The notes beneath the pieces were generated by a model that was not told the origin of the DNA, searched no databases, and was given only the letters and a program-made list of their open reading frames with translations. From Crambe crambe (Eukaryota; Porifera; Demospongiae; Poecilosclerida; Crambeidae): a stretch of DNA of 64,000 nt. The DNA is taken from NCBI GenBank assembly GCA_963924555.1, contig OZ004585.1:1005488-1069487 (forward strand). Direction: 5' to 3'. The position numbers were made by a program, and so were the translations under genes. This document shows positions 34,660-46,200 of this stretch, piece after piece. Each line of letters starts with the position of its first letter. The stretch's first letter is position 1.

Positions 34660-36960
34660 TTCTTTGTGATTATGAAAATTGGGTATAGCTAATGCTTCCT
34701 TAATTGAACTAAATTAATTTAATGATCAAATTTTATAGTATTTCATTCTGTTCAGGGAGGAGACTTTGAAGGATGATCATCTGCAGTGTAATGGAGTACT
34801 GAAAGGAGTGAACATTTTGAAAGTGAACGGCATTAGCTAATTGTTATGTATGTGATCACTGAAATAATTATTGAGATGGTACGTATGTCTTGCTTGAGGG
34901 AGAGTTTATGCAGTGGCTGTGCATATTTGGTGTAGTGATCATAATAGTGGATGCCATCAAATGGCCACATCCTGTGCAGGTGTTATATGAGGAGAACTGC
35001 TATTAATTGCCCCACCCCTTTTATGAGGTAATATCCCGAAGATTATTTTCATACGAGGCCCAGTTAGATTTTAGGCTATCCCTACTTAACCTTTAGAAAT
35101 TTTTTACGCTCACTTGTTTCTATCCTTTTTCTTAGTGCTTGAAGTTGAATGAGGGAGCTGCAGTACAGTACTATACAAAGCCAGCTCTACATAAACCTTA
35201 TCTTTTTCTTTTGTAGGTACATACAGTGTCTCTGGTTGAAGAATTTGTTTAGCTATTTAAGTTTCGTTGATATAAAACTTTACAGCAACAGCAATGTAAA
35301 TGACATGTGCATGGCATGGTGAAGTGAGCTGACTACACTACAGCCAAGTACTGGCTATAATGCTATGCTACTATAGGATGCGAGCATCTGTACTGTAATT
35401 CAGCAAGGAGCGACTGGAACATCATCAGATAATAAATGAAAACCTTGGCTAGCTAAACTTAAGCCTACGTGGCTCCGCCCATAAGCCCCGCCCCCTTCAA
35501 AATGGCGTAGAAAGATTAGCAGTGTTCCGAGTGCTATCAAATAGTGAAGTAGAGCCTTAGTCAAAACTAATAGCAAAAGATCAGCCTCTAGGTGCCGCTC
35601 TAACAGATGGCCAAAGCAGAATTTTGATGACTATAGCCAGTAAGTCGGTACGTCGATCTGATTATTATTATTATCATTATTATAAAGAAATAGAAAAGTC
35701 AATTTTAGAACTCGTTTTTTTCTTATGTTAGCGAATGAATTTTTGGCTTTTGAACATTCTCCTCTCTTCTTTGTAGATATAATAATTCACTGTAGCCTTC
35801 TGAGAACCTGTAGAGTAAGGGTAGAAGAGAAAGAAGAGTTTTTAGTTTATACAGTCCTATGACCTTTGACCCGCCATCCCTACTTAGAGAGTGCTAGTGC
35901 ACTCTCTGATAAAGTTGCCAACATAAGAACTATATTATTTTAAATCCTATTGCTATACCAGTCAATATGCCTTTATGAATCGTATACAGTCTTGTTTGCT
36001 ATTGGTTAGTACAGTGCTTCAGCTCTTTGATGGTGGAGAGGAGCATAATTATAATACATGGCCTGGGGCAGTGCAGCTGGATAGTTACCGGTACTGCCTT
36101 GTTGCCAACGATGCCATGTCAATAGAAGAGTGTGCATGCTCAGTAGATCAAGGTCAATTTGTTAAATTTGCTATGATAATGCTTCTGCTCCACCAATTCT
36201 ATTTTCACTTTTATCACACCTAGCAGTGAAAAAAAAAATGTAATCACATCCTCATTGGTCAGCAACAGTGAAAAATCAAGTTTCTTTTGCAGTTTCTGGC
36301 ACCTTGCTTGCTGTCTAGGCTTGTTGCAGTGTTTGACTCCATGCATTCTTTGCTGGCCTAGGCTTACTGCAGTCTCTAGCCCCTAGCTTATTTTCTATCT
36401 TCGTCAGCCTGGCTAGGTTGCAGCAGTGATGCAGTCGCAGTAGCTATTGACCTTTGAACCGTAGTTCTCTCTCTTTTTCCTCGTACCTCTTTGTTAGAGC
36501 ATCAAGATTTAATGTTGAGTTGAGCAAGTCCATAGCTAGAAACTCAAATGCTTGGGCCCGGGCATATCTCTGCGGCTCAATCCACCCTTCCTACATAAGT
36601 TTTGTTTAGCTATGTTCTAGTCGCTTAAGTACTTCTTAGTTCTGACTTCCACTATGATGGTTCTGCATATTTCTCCAGAAGTTGCAGGTGTCTGAAATAT
36701 CTGCCATTTTTTCCCTAGGAAGCTTTGCATATGTGCACGTGCACAATTGTCGTGCATGCGCTGGTATGTACCACGTATGTACTGTTGCCTTCAGCACTGT
36801 GTCTTGGCAGAGATAAATTCATACCTGGTTGATCTAGTGCCTTGTCAGGTTTTCGTTGCCTCAAACTCTGCCTTGCACTTTGCTTCCCACCATTGTTCAC
36901 ATCTTTGTCTCTTCCTAGAAGAAACATTACAGTATTTAAAAAGTCCCCACTAAAATTATT
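34660..36960. other. No gene recognised; repeat copy at 35040-35150
   Basis: 35040-35150 is another AAGTAGGGAT-family copy (ctatccctacttaacc..gcttgaagt). 35470-35520 is a short GC-richer stretch (ggctccgcccataagccccgcc). Otherwise there are only short unsupported frames. Confidence 0.5.
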
Positions 36961-37028
36961 AAGCAAGGGAGCAGAGCTAGGTCTCTATATAGCTTTGTTA
37001 TAGCATGGTGGATAGTAGGAGCTAGGCA

Positions 37029-40000
37029 CTAGACTTCTGTGGCAAGTATTACAGCACGCAGCTGCTTGCCACTTACAGCAAAGAATTGAAGAAGAAGCCT
37101 AGTAATAAGCTTATGACTCTTACTTCGTATCTTCTTTGCTATCACTGTATGATGACATTCTTCCAGAGCAGTAGCAAGTCTCTCCCATGAAGCTTCTCCA
37201 TCGTTATCAATCCAGTAATTGATGACATCCATTAACTCTCCATCAGCATCATTGGGATGGTTTGTTTTAAAAGTAGAAAGTCGTCCCTGTGGTATGTCCA
37301 GACACCCACCCAGCTTTCTAGCTTTGTCAGCAGGGAAATTTTCTTTGTTTAGGAACCTTATAACTTTGTTGGTATCCAGGGGTAGACCGGTTTTATCTGG
37401 AGAAAAATATAAGCACCATTGGAATTTCATACTAGTAGTACCACAGGCTGGTTGCTAATAGAGAATGACCCATGCTCTACTGCTCTACTATAAGGTGAAG
37501 TGACCCTTTGATCACTCAAAATACATGAAAGAAAGCCAAGGTGACTTAAATATGAATTCTGAGGCTCCATGTTAAAGGGTATGCAAAAAAATATTGAGGG
37601 GGTCCGACTCTAATACTAATTGTTGTGTCTGGTAGCTGTAATTACCATACCTTCATTACTAGCTCCATCCTTACTAGCTCCATCCTCACTAGCTCCATCC
37701 TCACTAGCTCCATCCTTACTAGCTCCATCCTCACTAGCTCCATCCTTACTAGCTCCATCCTCACTAGCTCCATCCTTAGTAGCTTCATCCTTACTAGCTC
37801 CATTCTCACTAGCTCCATCCTCACTAGCTTCATCCTCTACACTAGTCTGGTCAGATATAGCGTGTTCTGAACATTAAAGTCAAAAATGTCATGCATGTTG
37901 TTGAAAATTTACATACTAAGTCATATCTGATCAAGTATACTTTAGATACAGGGATTGAACCATTCCTGTACCATTTTGCAATTGACCTAGGGAAGTACAT
38001 ATGCATGGTAAAATGCTTTCAGCACTCTGCCTCTGCACTTCTTTTAGAAATACCAAGTAGATGAAAACCACTCAATTGCTAATCAGCGCACACTAGGAGT
38101 GTTTAGTATCAATATAATTGTGTATGTGTTTGCAGATATTGTGATGAGCAGGAGGTATTAAGTATTTTATTTTGAATAATCAGTGTTGTTCTATTCAGCC
38201 ATTAGCTAGCTGCTACTGTCTTTATATCTGCATGATTAATCATATCTGTGCAGTTCTCCAAGCAGTATTTTTAAAAATATGGTATGGACTCCATACCACA
38301 TGGAATAAAGCCTTTTCCAAGAATCTGCTCAATTTAAATATTGGAAAGTATCATCTAGACACTGTTAGCGTTCCTGGCAGTGTGGTGGATGTAACACACA
38401 CACCTTAGTATTGTAACCCTTGCACATGTGCTGAGGGTTAATAATGTAATTAACAGGCACTCTAGAGGTTTGTTCTTCCCATCTCAGTACAATTGTACCA
38501 ATTATATGCCATCTTCTATAGTTCTCAGTCATTGCTAAAACAGAGATAGTTCGGTGAGACTAGCAGGATGACATTTTCTTTTCTTTACATTGGTAGCTAC
38601 GTGATTGACGTTGCCAATTTGACTCAATGCTTGATCAAACAAAGTTTTAGAGCTTAGACTAAAGTAGAAAGACTTCAAATATAGCACTAGTCAGCCATGA
38701 AAGCTTCGTGCATGGAGAATCTAATAGCATGCAGAGTCATGTGGAAAATTACCAGCTTCTACCTTTGGTATCTTGTTGCTCTTCTCTGGGTTTAGTTGGC
38801 ACTTTGTAGTGCCAGTTCGACACTGATTTTATGTATAGGTGTAACTGTTCACATTTTTTATTCTGCCTTTCCTCTAAACTACTTAGCATGCAGTTGTCCT
38901 TGGAAAACAAAAAAGCCCAGCCCAGAGCTACATGTACCTTTGGTATCTTGTTGCTGTTCTCTGGGCTTCTCTGATCCGTCATCTGATTCATCATCTGGCT
39001 TGCTGACTCTCTTTTTCTGCTCACCATCATCTGATTCATCATGTGGTTTGCCGACATTGTGAGGAGTAGAGATAGTCTGTGCAAAGAGAAGGGAAGGAAG
39101 GGAATGAAAGTACATGTAGTGAGTGGCAGGAAGTTAATTTCTGGCCTTGAAATGTTATTTGTTATAAGATCAGACTAAACCTGTTTCAATTGGGCCTGCC
39201 CTTATATCGGTGAGAATAATAATTGAAGAGATTATTTTGTTGTCTTAAATAACTTTATGAGAGTGTTTGGATTTCACTGTGCAACAATGCACATGGGTTA
39301 TTGGAGAGTTCACCATTGTCTGTACAACTAGGTGCTGGTATGAAATCCTACCTCTCTCTGGTCCTTAGACAGCTGATAGGGAATATTGGTACCTGCATTC
39401 ACATAGAAATTAACTCCTACATTCATGTATAGATAAAGTAAACCATTAGCTATTAAAAAAAGATTAGACAAGGAACAAGTAAGGGAAAAAACTTAAACAA
39501 GGGTAGGGATTATGCAAGGAAATGGGGTCAATCTGTTCCATATATCCAGTCAATAATCCCCACACAGTGAGGATTATAACAGTCTGCCATAGGCCATTAC
39601 TGGGTCAAAAGGTCAAATGTCTGGTCATGGTCTGACATCAATACATCCCATTCCACATGGGAATGTATCTATTTCAAAACCATGTCATAACATGACCGAT
39701 ACTCTTCTCATGATCTGACATTTTGTCAGATCATTTCAAAAGAGTTATGATACCACATAATATTGAAGCTACCCATAGCTTACGGCTAAAAGTGTAACAT
39801 GGTGGAGGAAGAAATGAGGTTCTCTATACACACTGGTACATTTTAGCATTACCATTGTGCAGTATAATGTACACACATGTTGGCTGGATATACAGAACAA
39901 AACCAAAGCTCTATAAAAATCTCTGTCTATAGCACTCACCTCTACTGGATGGTACAACCAATTTGTCTATTAAAAAAAAGACATTATGTACAGGTAAAGG

Positions 40001-41436
40001 CCATGTCTATATTTATTATCAGCTTACAAAAGAGAGCACAGATAATCGCTAGTGATGGTAATACAATCCATTTCATTGAAGGATACCAGAATTGGTCTAG
40101 AGTAGATGACGATCATAAATGCAATGTATACACAGTACAGACTACAACTGTCATAACTCACAGGAGAAAGCACAGATAATTACTAGTAATGGTATTGACA
40201 GATGCCAAAACCAGTCTGAATGATGATAATATTGAACATAAATGCAATGGCGTACTATAGTGACTTTACTCACCTCGCTTCACCTGAGAAGATGCTTGAG
40301 TGGTAGGTTGTGCAATTCCTGCTCATAAATACAAGTACTATCAATGGTGGTATCACTAATTGACAGGTAAGGACAGGATTATGAAGTACACACTTTTTTG
40401 CAAAGGTCGGTATATTATTATGTAAACTGAAGTGGACAAGTCTGTTATTGTGTGGTTTTGTCCAGGGCTAGTGCAATTATGGTGACCTTTTTTGAACCAT
40501 TGGACATAACGACTGGACTCACCTGCTCTATGTTTCCTTGCAATCTCTTCAGCTTCAGCCTTGTTATTCCCTCCAACAGGGTGTTCAACAGCATCGACTA
40601 GAGCCTTCCAAGTCGGTGGCTTACTACTACTGTTAGGATAATTCCTATTTAGCCACTCCACAATCACTCTCTTCATAGCTGCTGCTGGAGTCAAACGTTT
40701 CTCACGAATTTCTACTAGCTTGCCATGTGGTATATTGAGCCTCCCACCTATTTCCTCATAACGTGCTAGGACATTTGTCAGCTCATCCATTACATCATTA
40801 ATATCACCCAAAACTGCATTTGGGGGGGGGGGGGGGGGGGGGGGGGGGCATCAAAATAGTTTAGAAATTCTTGCATATCACTTGGGCATGCTAAAATAGA
40901 AACTGAGTTTGGGACCCCATAAAAGTCCAATGGAAGTCTTCTAGCTCTACTTGTTATAGCTATAATGGGCAAGGGGGTGGAAATCCATGGATGCTCATCT
41001 AAAGAATCCACACAGGTAACACAGGTTTCACTACACATAGTGAATTTTACAGAGAAGTAGAGGTATCCCACTTACCTAAAATGGTGATATCATCTGCATC
41101 AATACCTGCAAAAGAGATAGAGAGTAGTGATTATCTAGTGCTTAATTTTAATAATTTCACCACAAACCATTGTGTTAGGGTTTCTACCTCAAAAAATAGC
41201 CCAAGATACCACTCATGCAAAACAGATAGCTTTCTTGAACATAATGCTCGACTCCACTGGCACATGCTTCAAACACCCACTAAAGTATACTGACCAGGAC
41301 CAGGGTTAGTTTCAACATCACCAGCCAATATCAATAACAAGGAAGTCACCACTTGATGATCAGAATAGTGAACAGTCTGAAGGACTCTTCTTCTTCGATA
41401 ACACTTCCAGTTGTCTCTAAGAGGTAAAATCATCAT
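37029..41436 (-). CDS. Two-Death-domain protein with an N-terminal 2A-like skipping signal
   Basis: Exons: 41436-41295 (start at MMILPL; an earlier exon is possible), 41105-41076, 40813-40523, 40318-40274, 39966-39940, 39392-39352, 39076-38938, probably a short one near 38780-38758, 37866-37651, 37396-37029 (TAG). The phases of all listed joins agree. Residues 39-47 are GDVETNPGP, preceded by a hydrophobic SLLLILA: a canonical 2A-like peptide where ribosomes skip the G-P bond. Death domain 1 is in exon 40813-40523 (RLNIPHGKLVEIREK..VIVEWLNR..PTWKALVDAV). Small phase-1 linker exons follow, then an acidic DESDDG exon, a DGASE/DGASK repeat exon, and Death domain 2 (LGGCLDIPQGRLSTFKTNHP..VINYWIDN..SWERLATALEE). 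The likely role is a Death-fold signalling adaptor, perhaps made in two locations. 2A at N-termini is known in sea urchin NLR-type genes. Confidence 0.7.
37655..37840 (-). repeat. 15-bp coding minisatellite (DGASE/DGASK repeats)
   Basis: About twelve copies of a 15-base unit (minus strand gatggagctagtgag, with gag/aag/aat variants). Each encodes five residues, so the frame survives copy-number change. It lies inside the exon 37866-37651 and makes an acidic/neutral linker before Death domain 2. Confidence 0.9.
40822..40848. repeat. Homopolymer G27
   Basis: 27 consecutive G on the plus strand, eight bases from the acceptor of the Death-domain-1 exon, so the minus-strand transcript has a C27 polypyrimidine tract. 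The length may be unreliable. Confidence 0.9.
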
Positions 41437-41694
41437 GGAAACATTTCCCCTTGCGATAGTGCAGCCATTTCGATGATTAGTGCACATGGTACATGAGCAG
41501 TGTGGGCCATTACGAAAGCGAGTCTTGGTTGTCCCTTCAGATTCAGTCACTGCAAGCTTCCACCACAATATAGTCAGCAAGAAGTTCAAATAAAGCTCGT
41601 ATCTCAGGACTTCACCTATACACACACAACAGAAATAAATAATTGTTGTACACAAAGAACCCATTCACACGAAATTAAATATTACGTCATGTGA

Positions 41695-42760
41695 TAAATT
41701 ATGTGCATATCAAGTAATAAATCTTTGATGCTGGAAGATACCATCATGTTGGATTGGTTGTTCTACTGATAATTCATCACACAATGAACGACTAGTTCAA
41801 GAAAAACTTGGAAAGAGACAGCAGCCAAATTTATTATACGCAAGTGTTGACAAGTGACCATCTTGGTTCTCACTCCACTTAGAGCTCAAGATATAATAGC
41901 AAAACTATTTACAAAATTGTTCGCCTACACAATGTGAAATTAACTGTATCAACATGTGGTTTGAAGCTACTCAAGTGTGAATGACCACCATTTAGTGGTA
42001 TGCAGTGGTATGTAAACAGCTGAATTCCGCATGTACCAAACACATTTTGACGATTTTCTAAAATATTTCTCGGTCATGGTTGGACTTAGGGTTTTTTTTA
42101 AATAGACCATTGGAAAGCTCTTTTAAAAACTGCATTTTGGTGGTAAAAAGATTCTAGGGACATGTATGAAGGCGGTTTGAAGCCTAGAAGTTCGACAAAA
42201 TATTTTCGAAAACCATCAAAATTGTGGGTACCAACTCCCTTAAGAATTTGGGAACTTAGTAGAGGTAATTCTGAATGGTTCAAATATTTTCTTCAGGCTT
42301 ATGAGTTCCATTTTGATCCTTCAACTTTGAATCCTAGTAGTTTCAGAAATATTTTCGGAATTACAGTAAATAAGGCAAAGCAGGGCTATTCAAAATGGCG
42401 AGTAATTAAGAATTGTTCAATTATTTCTGAAACTACTCGGACTTCTGAGCTCAATGTTGGAGGGTATAATCTACGTACTAGCTATAATAGTAGAATATAT
42501 CTTTCAAAATAGAACGAGTATATGCAAAGGAAACACAAAAAATACATATTAAATGTTGACGTAATTAAATCATGTGCACGTCAATTAACAAAGCTTTGAT
42601 GTTGGAAGGCACCATCATGTTGGATTTGTCTGCTGGTTATTCTATCAAGATTCTATTTTCACAAGTTTCAGTGATAATTCATTACACAATGAATGAATAG
42701 TTCAAGAAAATTGCTTGGAAGAAGACAGTGGCTGAAAGTAATGTATATCATTATGTAAGT
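41695..42760. repeat. Imperfect direct duplication, about 850 bp apart
   Basis: 41695-41850 (cgtcatgtgataaattatgtgc.., ctttgatgctggaaga, caccatcatgttggatt, gataattcatcacacaatgaa) recurs diverged at 42558-42750. The stretch between has two related short blocks with caaaatattttcg / agaaatattttcgg. No gene supported. Confidence 0.7.
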
Positions 42761-42811
42761 GTTGATTCTCACCCCCTCAACAGGTTCAATTTTATCAGTT
42801 TCAGGTGTGGC

Positions 42812-42816
42812 ATAAG
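42812..42816. repeat. Target-site duplication ATAAG, left
   Basis: ataag directly before the 5' LTR. The same five bases follow the 3' LTR at 47992-47996. Five bases is usual for Ty3-type integrases. Confidence 0.9.
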
Positions 42817-43146
42817 TGTAATGGATTGATGGGTTAGTTTGTGCAATCATTTCATTAATTAATTACTTTTGTGCTGTGTGTGCTTTTTGTTGAGACAGGC
42901 TTTTTCTTGTTTCTAGATTTGTCATTTGTGCATTATGTAATGGGATAGTGGTTATTGGTTTTGTGCATATCTTTTCCTGTTTTACTTGGTTGTGCGTGTT
43001 TTTTCTTGTTTTAGTCCTTTTTATATAAATAGGAGCTTAGTTGAACTGGATAGTTAGTTGAGAATTTGTGCTCTAGTCAGTGTCGTTCGTTATTCTATCA
43101 ATTAGAATTTAATATACTTGCAAACTCCCGCTCCGGGTCCTCTACA
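42817..43146 (+). repeat. 5' LTR
   Basis: 330 bases from tgtaatgg to cctctaca. A TATA-like tttatataaatagg is at about 43020. It differs from the 3' LTR only at 43105 (G here, A at 47950). Confidence 0.95.
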
Positions 43147-43148
43147 TT

Positions 43149-43166
43149 TGGTGGCAGCGGTGGGAT
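43149..43166 (+). promoter_or_regulatory. Primer binding site, tRNA-Leu type
   Basis: tggtggcagcggtgggat, two bases after the LTR, is complementary over 18 bases to the 3' end of animal tRNA-Leu(AAG) including the CCA. It primes minus-strand DNA synthesis. Confidence 0.75.
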
Positions 43167-43202
43167 CCAACTGTCTCTTGTTTGAAGATAGGACACACGT
43201 AC

Positions 43203-46200
43203 ATGACTACAAGATCTGGACGAACGTACAGGAGAGCAAGTCCCGAGAATATCAGTATGACGGAATCGGAATCAGTGGATACAGCTAGTTCAGCAGGAGA
43301 TATGGTTAAGGTACTCATGGCCGATCGAGAACGACGGGAAGAACAGATGCAACGATTGATGGACCTACTGGAAGCCTCCGTCGGGCGAGACCGAACTGCA
43401 CCTCTTGCTGCCGCACCGACGACCGTTACAGTGACGGAAAAAGTGAAAGTCGCTAAGCTGACTGATCAGGATGACATTGAAGCCTATTTAACCACTTTTG
43501 AAAGGCTGATGGAAGCGTATAGCGTGGAAAGGAGAAAATGGGCATGCCAACTTGCTCCTCAACTGTCAGGTCGAGCACAGAAAGCTTATGCTGCCCTACC
43601 CTCCGCCGAAGCCAATGACTACGAACAATTGAAGAAGGCTATACTCAAACGGTACGACATAAATGAGGAGACGTATCGTCAGCGTTTTAGAAGCACCAGA
43701 AAGAAGAGTGACGAGTCACACCGAGAACTGGTGGTGAGGCTACAAGACCTACGGCAAAAATGGATGCAAAAGTACTCTACAGTGGAGCAGATTGGAGATG
43801 TCATCGTTATGGAGCAGTTTCTCAACTCACTGACCCCGGATCTTCGAGTGTGGATCCGAGAAAGGAAACCAGAGACAACATCGGAAGCTGGAGAGCTGGC
43901 AGATCAGTACGAACAAGCCAGGAAGTCAACACTGGGAGTAGGCTCAGGCAACTCCAAGGAGGGAGTTCAGAGGAGGGATCACAAGAAGGACGCTACCAGG
44001 AGTGAGACAAGGAGGTGTCACGCCTGTGGACGAGAAGGCCATCTGGCTCGCAATTGCAGCATCAGGAGAGATGGGGAGAGCCAACCAAAGGAAAACTGTC
44101 TAAAGGAACCAGTTATTCCAAAGAAGGAGAAGGGAGACAGAGTTGTCAAGTGTTACAACTGTGGCAAGACTGGTCATATTGCTACAAATTGCCCTAGTAA
44201 TGCTCTTTTTTGCAGTAACAGTGCTGAAGACTGGTCTACACAGAGCGGAGTGATTGAGGGGACAGCAGTACCTGACATTGTACTGGACACTGGATGCTCT
44301 AGGACAATGGTGAGGCAGGATCTAGTTGCAGAGGAGAAGCTACTGGAGGGAGAAGCTGTCACAATCAGATGCGCTCATGGAGATATGGACCTCTACCCGT
44401 TAGCTAAGGTGGAGATGGAGCTAAATGGAACGAGGATTGAGACTATAGCCGCAGTTTCAGATCACCTACATGTATCAGCTTTGTTGGGGACTGATGTTCC
44501 AGAGTTGATCCAGTTGCTGGGTACGGCTGCTAAAAATAGTAACATTGGGAAAATTGAAGAAGCCATGGTGATAACCAGAGCACAAGCCAGGAGGAAGGAG
44601 GATGAAGAGGCCACTCAGAGATCCAAGGAAGAGGAGTCTGGAGTGCAAGTTAATCCCCTTATAGAACAGAGGAGAGAAGAGATAACAGACTGTCCAGATC
44701 AACCAAGTGTTGGGTCAGGAGTGGAGATGCTGGGCAGTAATTTATCTGATGATTTATTCCATCCAGGTCGATCCAGAGAGAAGAAGACCAGGAGAGAGAA
44801 AAGACAGGAAAGACACAAGCATGGACTGGTGAGGGCCAAAGACCAGCCAAGGCGACAAGCCTCCCTCAACACTCCCGATAAGGTGACCAAAGATGACCTT
44901 CAACGAATGCAGAAGGAGGATCCAACCCTAGCTGTTGTACGAGAGATGGCTAACGAGACCACCACCCCCCAGGTCAATTCCTTTTATTGGGAAGATGGAC
45001 TGATGTATCGAAAATGGCAGCCCAGGGGACAAGAGAAAGAAGAAGTGGATCAGATTATTCTTCCAAAGGAATGCCGACAGAAAGTGTTGGAGCTGGCTCA
45101 TGCAATACCACTGGCAGGACATTTAGGCAAGAAGAAAACTACAGAACGGATCACTCGTAGATTTTATTGGCCAACTTTACACCGAGACATAGCTGACTAC
45201 TGCCGAAGCTGTGAGACTTGCCAGAAATTCAGACGTGAACAACCGCCACAAGCCCCCATGATTCCACTACCGATAGTGGATGAGCCGTTTGCACGAATTG
45301 CTATGGACATTGTGGGACCTCTCCCAAGGAGCCGAGCTGGCAATCGATATGTGCTAGTCATCTGTGACTATGCCACAAGATACCCCGAAGCAGTTGCCCT
45401 GAAGTCAATTGATGCCGAAAACGTGGCCGAGGAACTGGTCAAATTATTCTCCAGAGTGGGAATACCCCGTGAAATACTTACAGATCAAGGAAGTAATTTT
45501 ACTTCCAAGTTGCTTGCAGAGATGTACTGTCTCCTCCACATCAAGGCACTGAGAACCAGTCCTTATCATCCGCAGTGTGATGGCCTCGTTGAACGATTCA
45601 ACAAAACCCTGAAGGAGATGCTCCGGAAGACTGCTAAGGAAGAGGGCAAGGATTGGGATAAACTCTTACCATATATTTTATTTGCCTACAGGGAAGTGCC
45701 ACAGGAGTCTACAGGATTTTCCCCCTTCGAATTGCTGTACGGGAGAGAGGTCAGAGGCCCCCTCGATGTTCTTAAGGAGACCTGGGAGACACCAGAAAAG
45801 AGTGATGAGAATGTCCTCTCCTACATTACGATGATAAGGGAGAAACTACAGTCAATGATGGATCATGTCCAGGATAACCTGAGAGTAGCCAACCACAATC
45901 AAAAGACCTGGTACGATAAGAACTCTCGTCAACGGACATTCCAACGAGGTGACCAGGTACTAGTTTTATTACCCACATCTTCTTCCAAGTTGTTAGCTCA
46001 GTGGCAAGGCCCATATGAAATGATAAAGCCAGTTGGGAAGGTGAATTATCAGGTGCAGATGCATGACCACAGAAAGAAGACAAGAATTCTTCACGTTAAT
46101 ATGCTGCGACGATGGCATACCCCGTCAAGTCCAAATTACCTCACCAAAGAGATTCACCATGGAAATTCAGAGGAGATGGCAGATGACATCCCATCATGGA

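Noticed and set aside
37620-37877. Plus-strand serine/leucine-rich proteins (LAPSSLAPS, SSILTSSILT)
   Set aside because: They are the antisense reading of the 15-bp minisatellite; the minus strand gives DGASE/DGASK repeats flanked by proper splice sites in phase.
41296-41664. The 2A-containing exon as the start of a LINE (CR1/L2-type) retrotransposon
   Set aside because: Such elements can also carry this motif, but no endonuclease or RT follows, and the exon splices in phase to the Death-domain exons. Kept as an alternative only.
42162-42512. 116-codon plus-strand frame between the Death gene and the LTR element
   Set aside because: No homology; it contains two diverged copies of the same short repeat block (caaaatattttcg), so the frame is probably chance.
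43182-43202. Gag-Pol start at 43182
   Set aside because: The codon there is TTG. The first ATG in frame is at 43203, a more natural start for a eukaryotic message.
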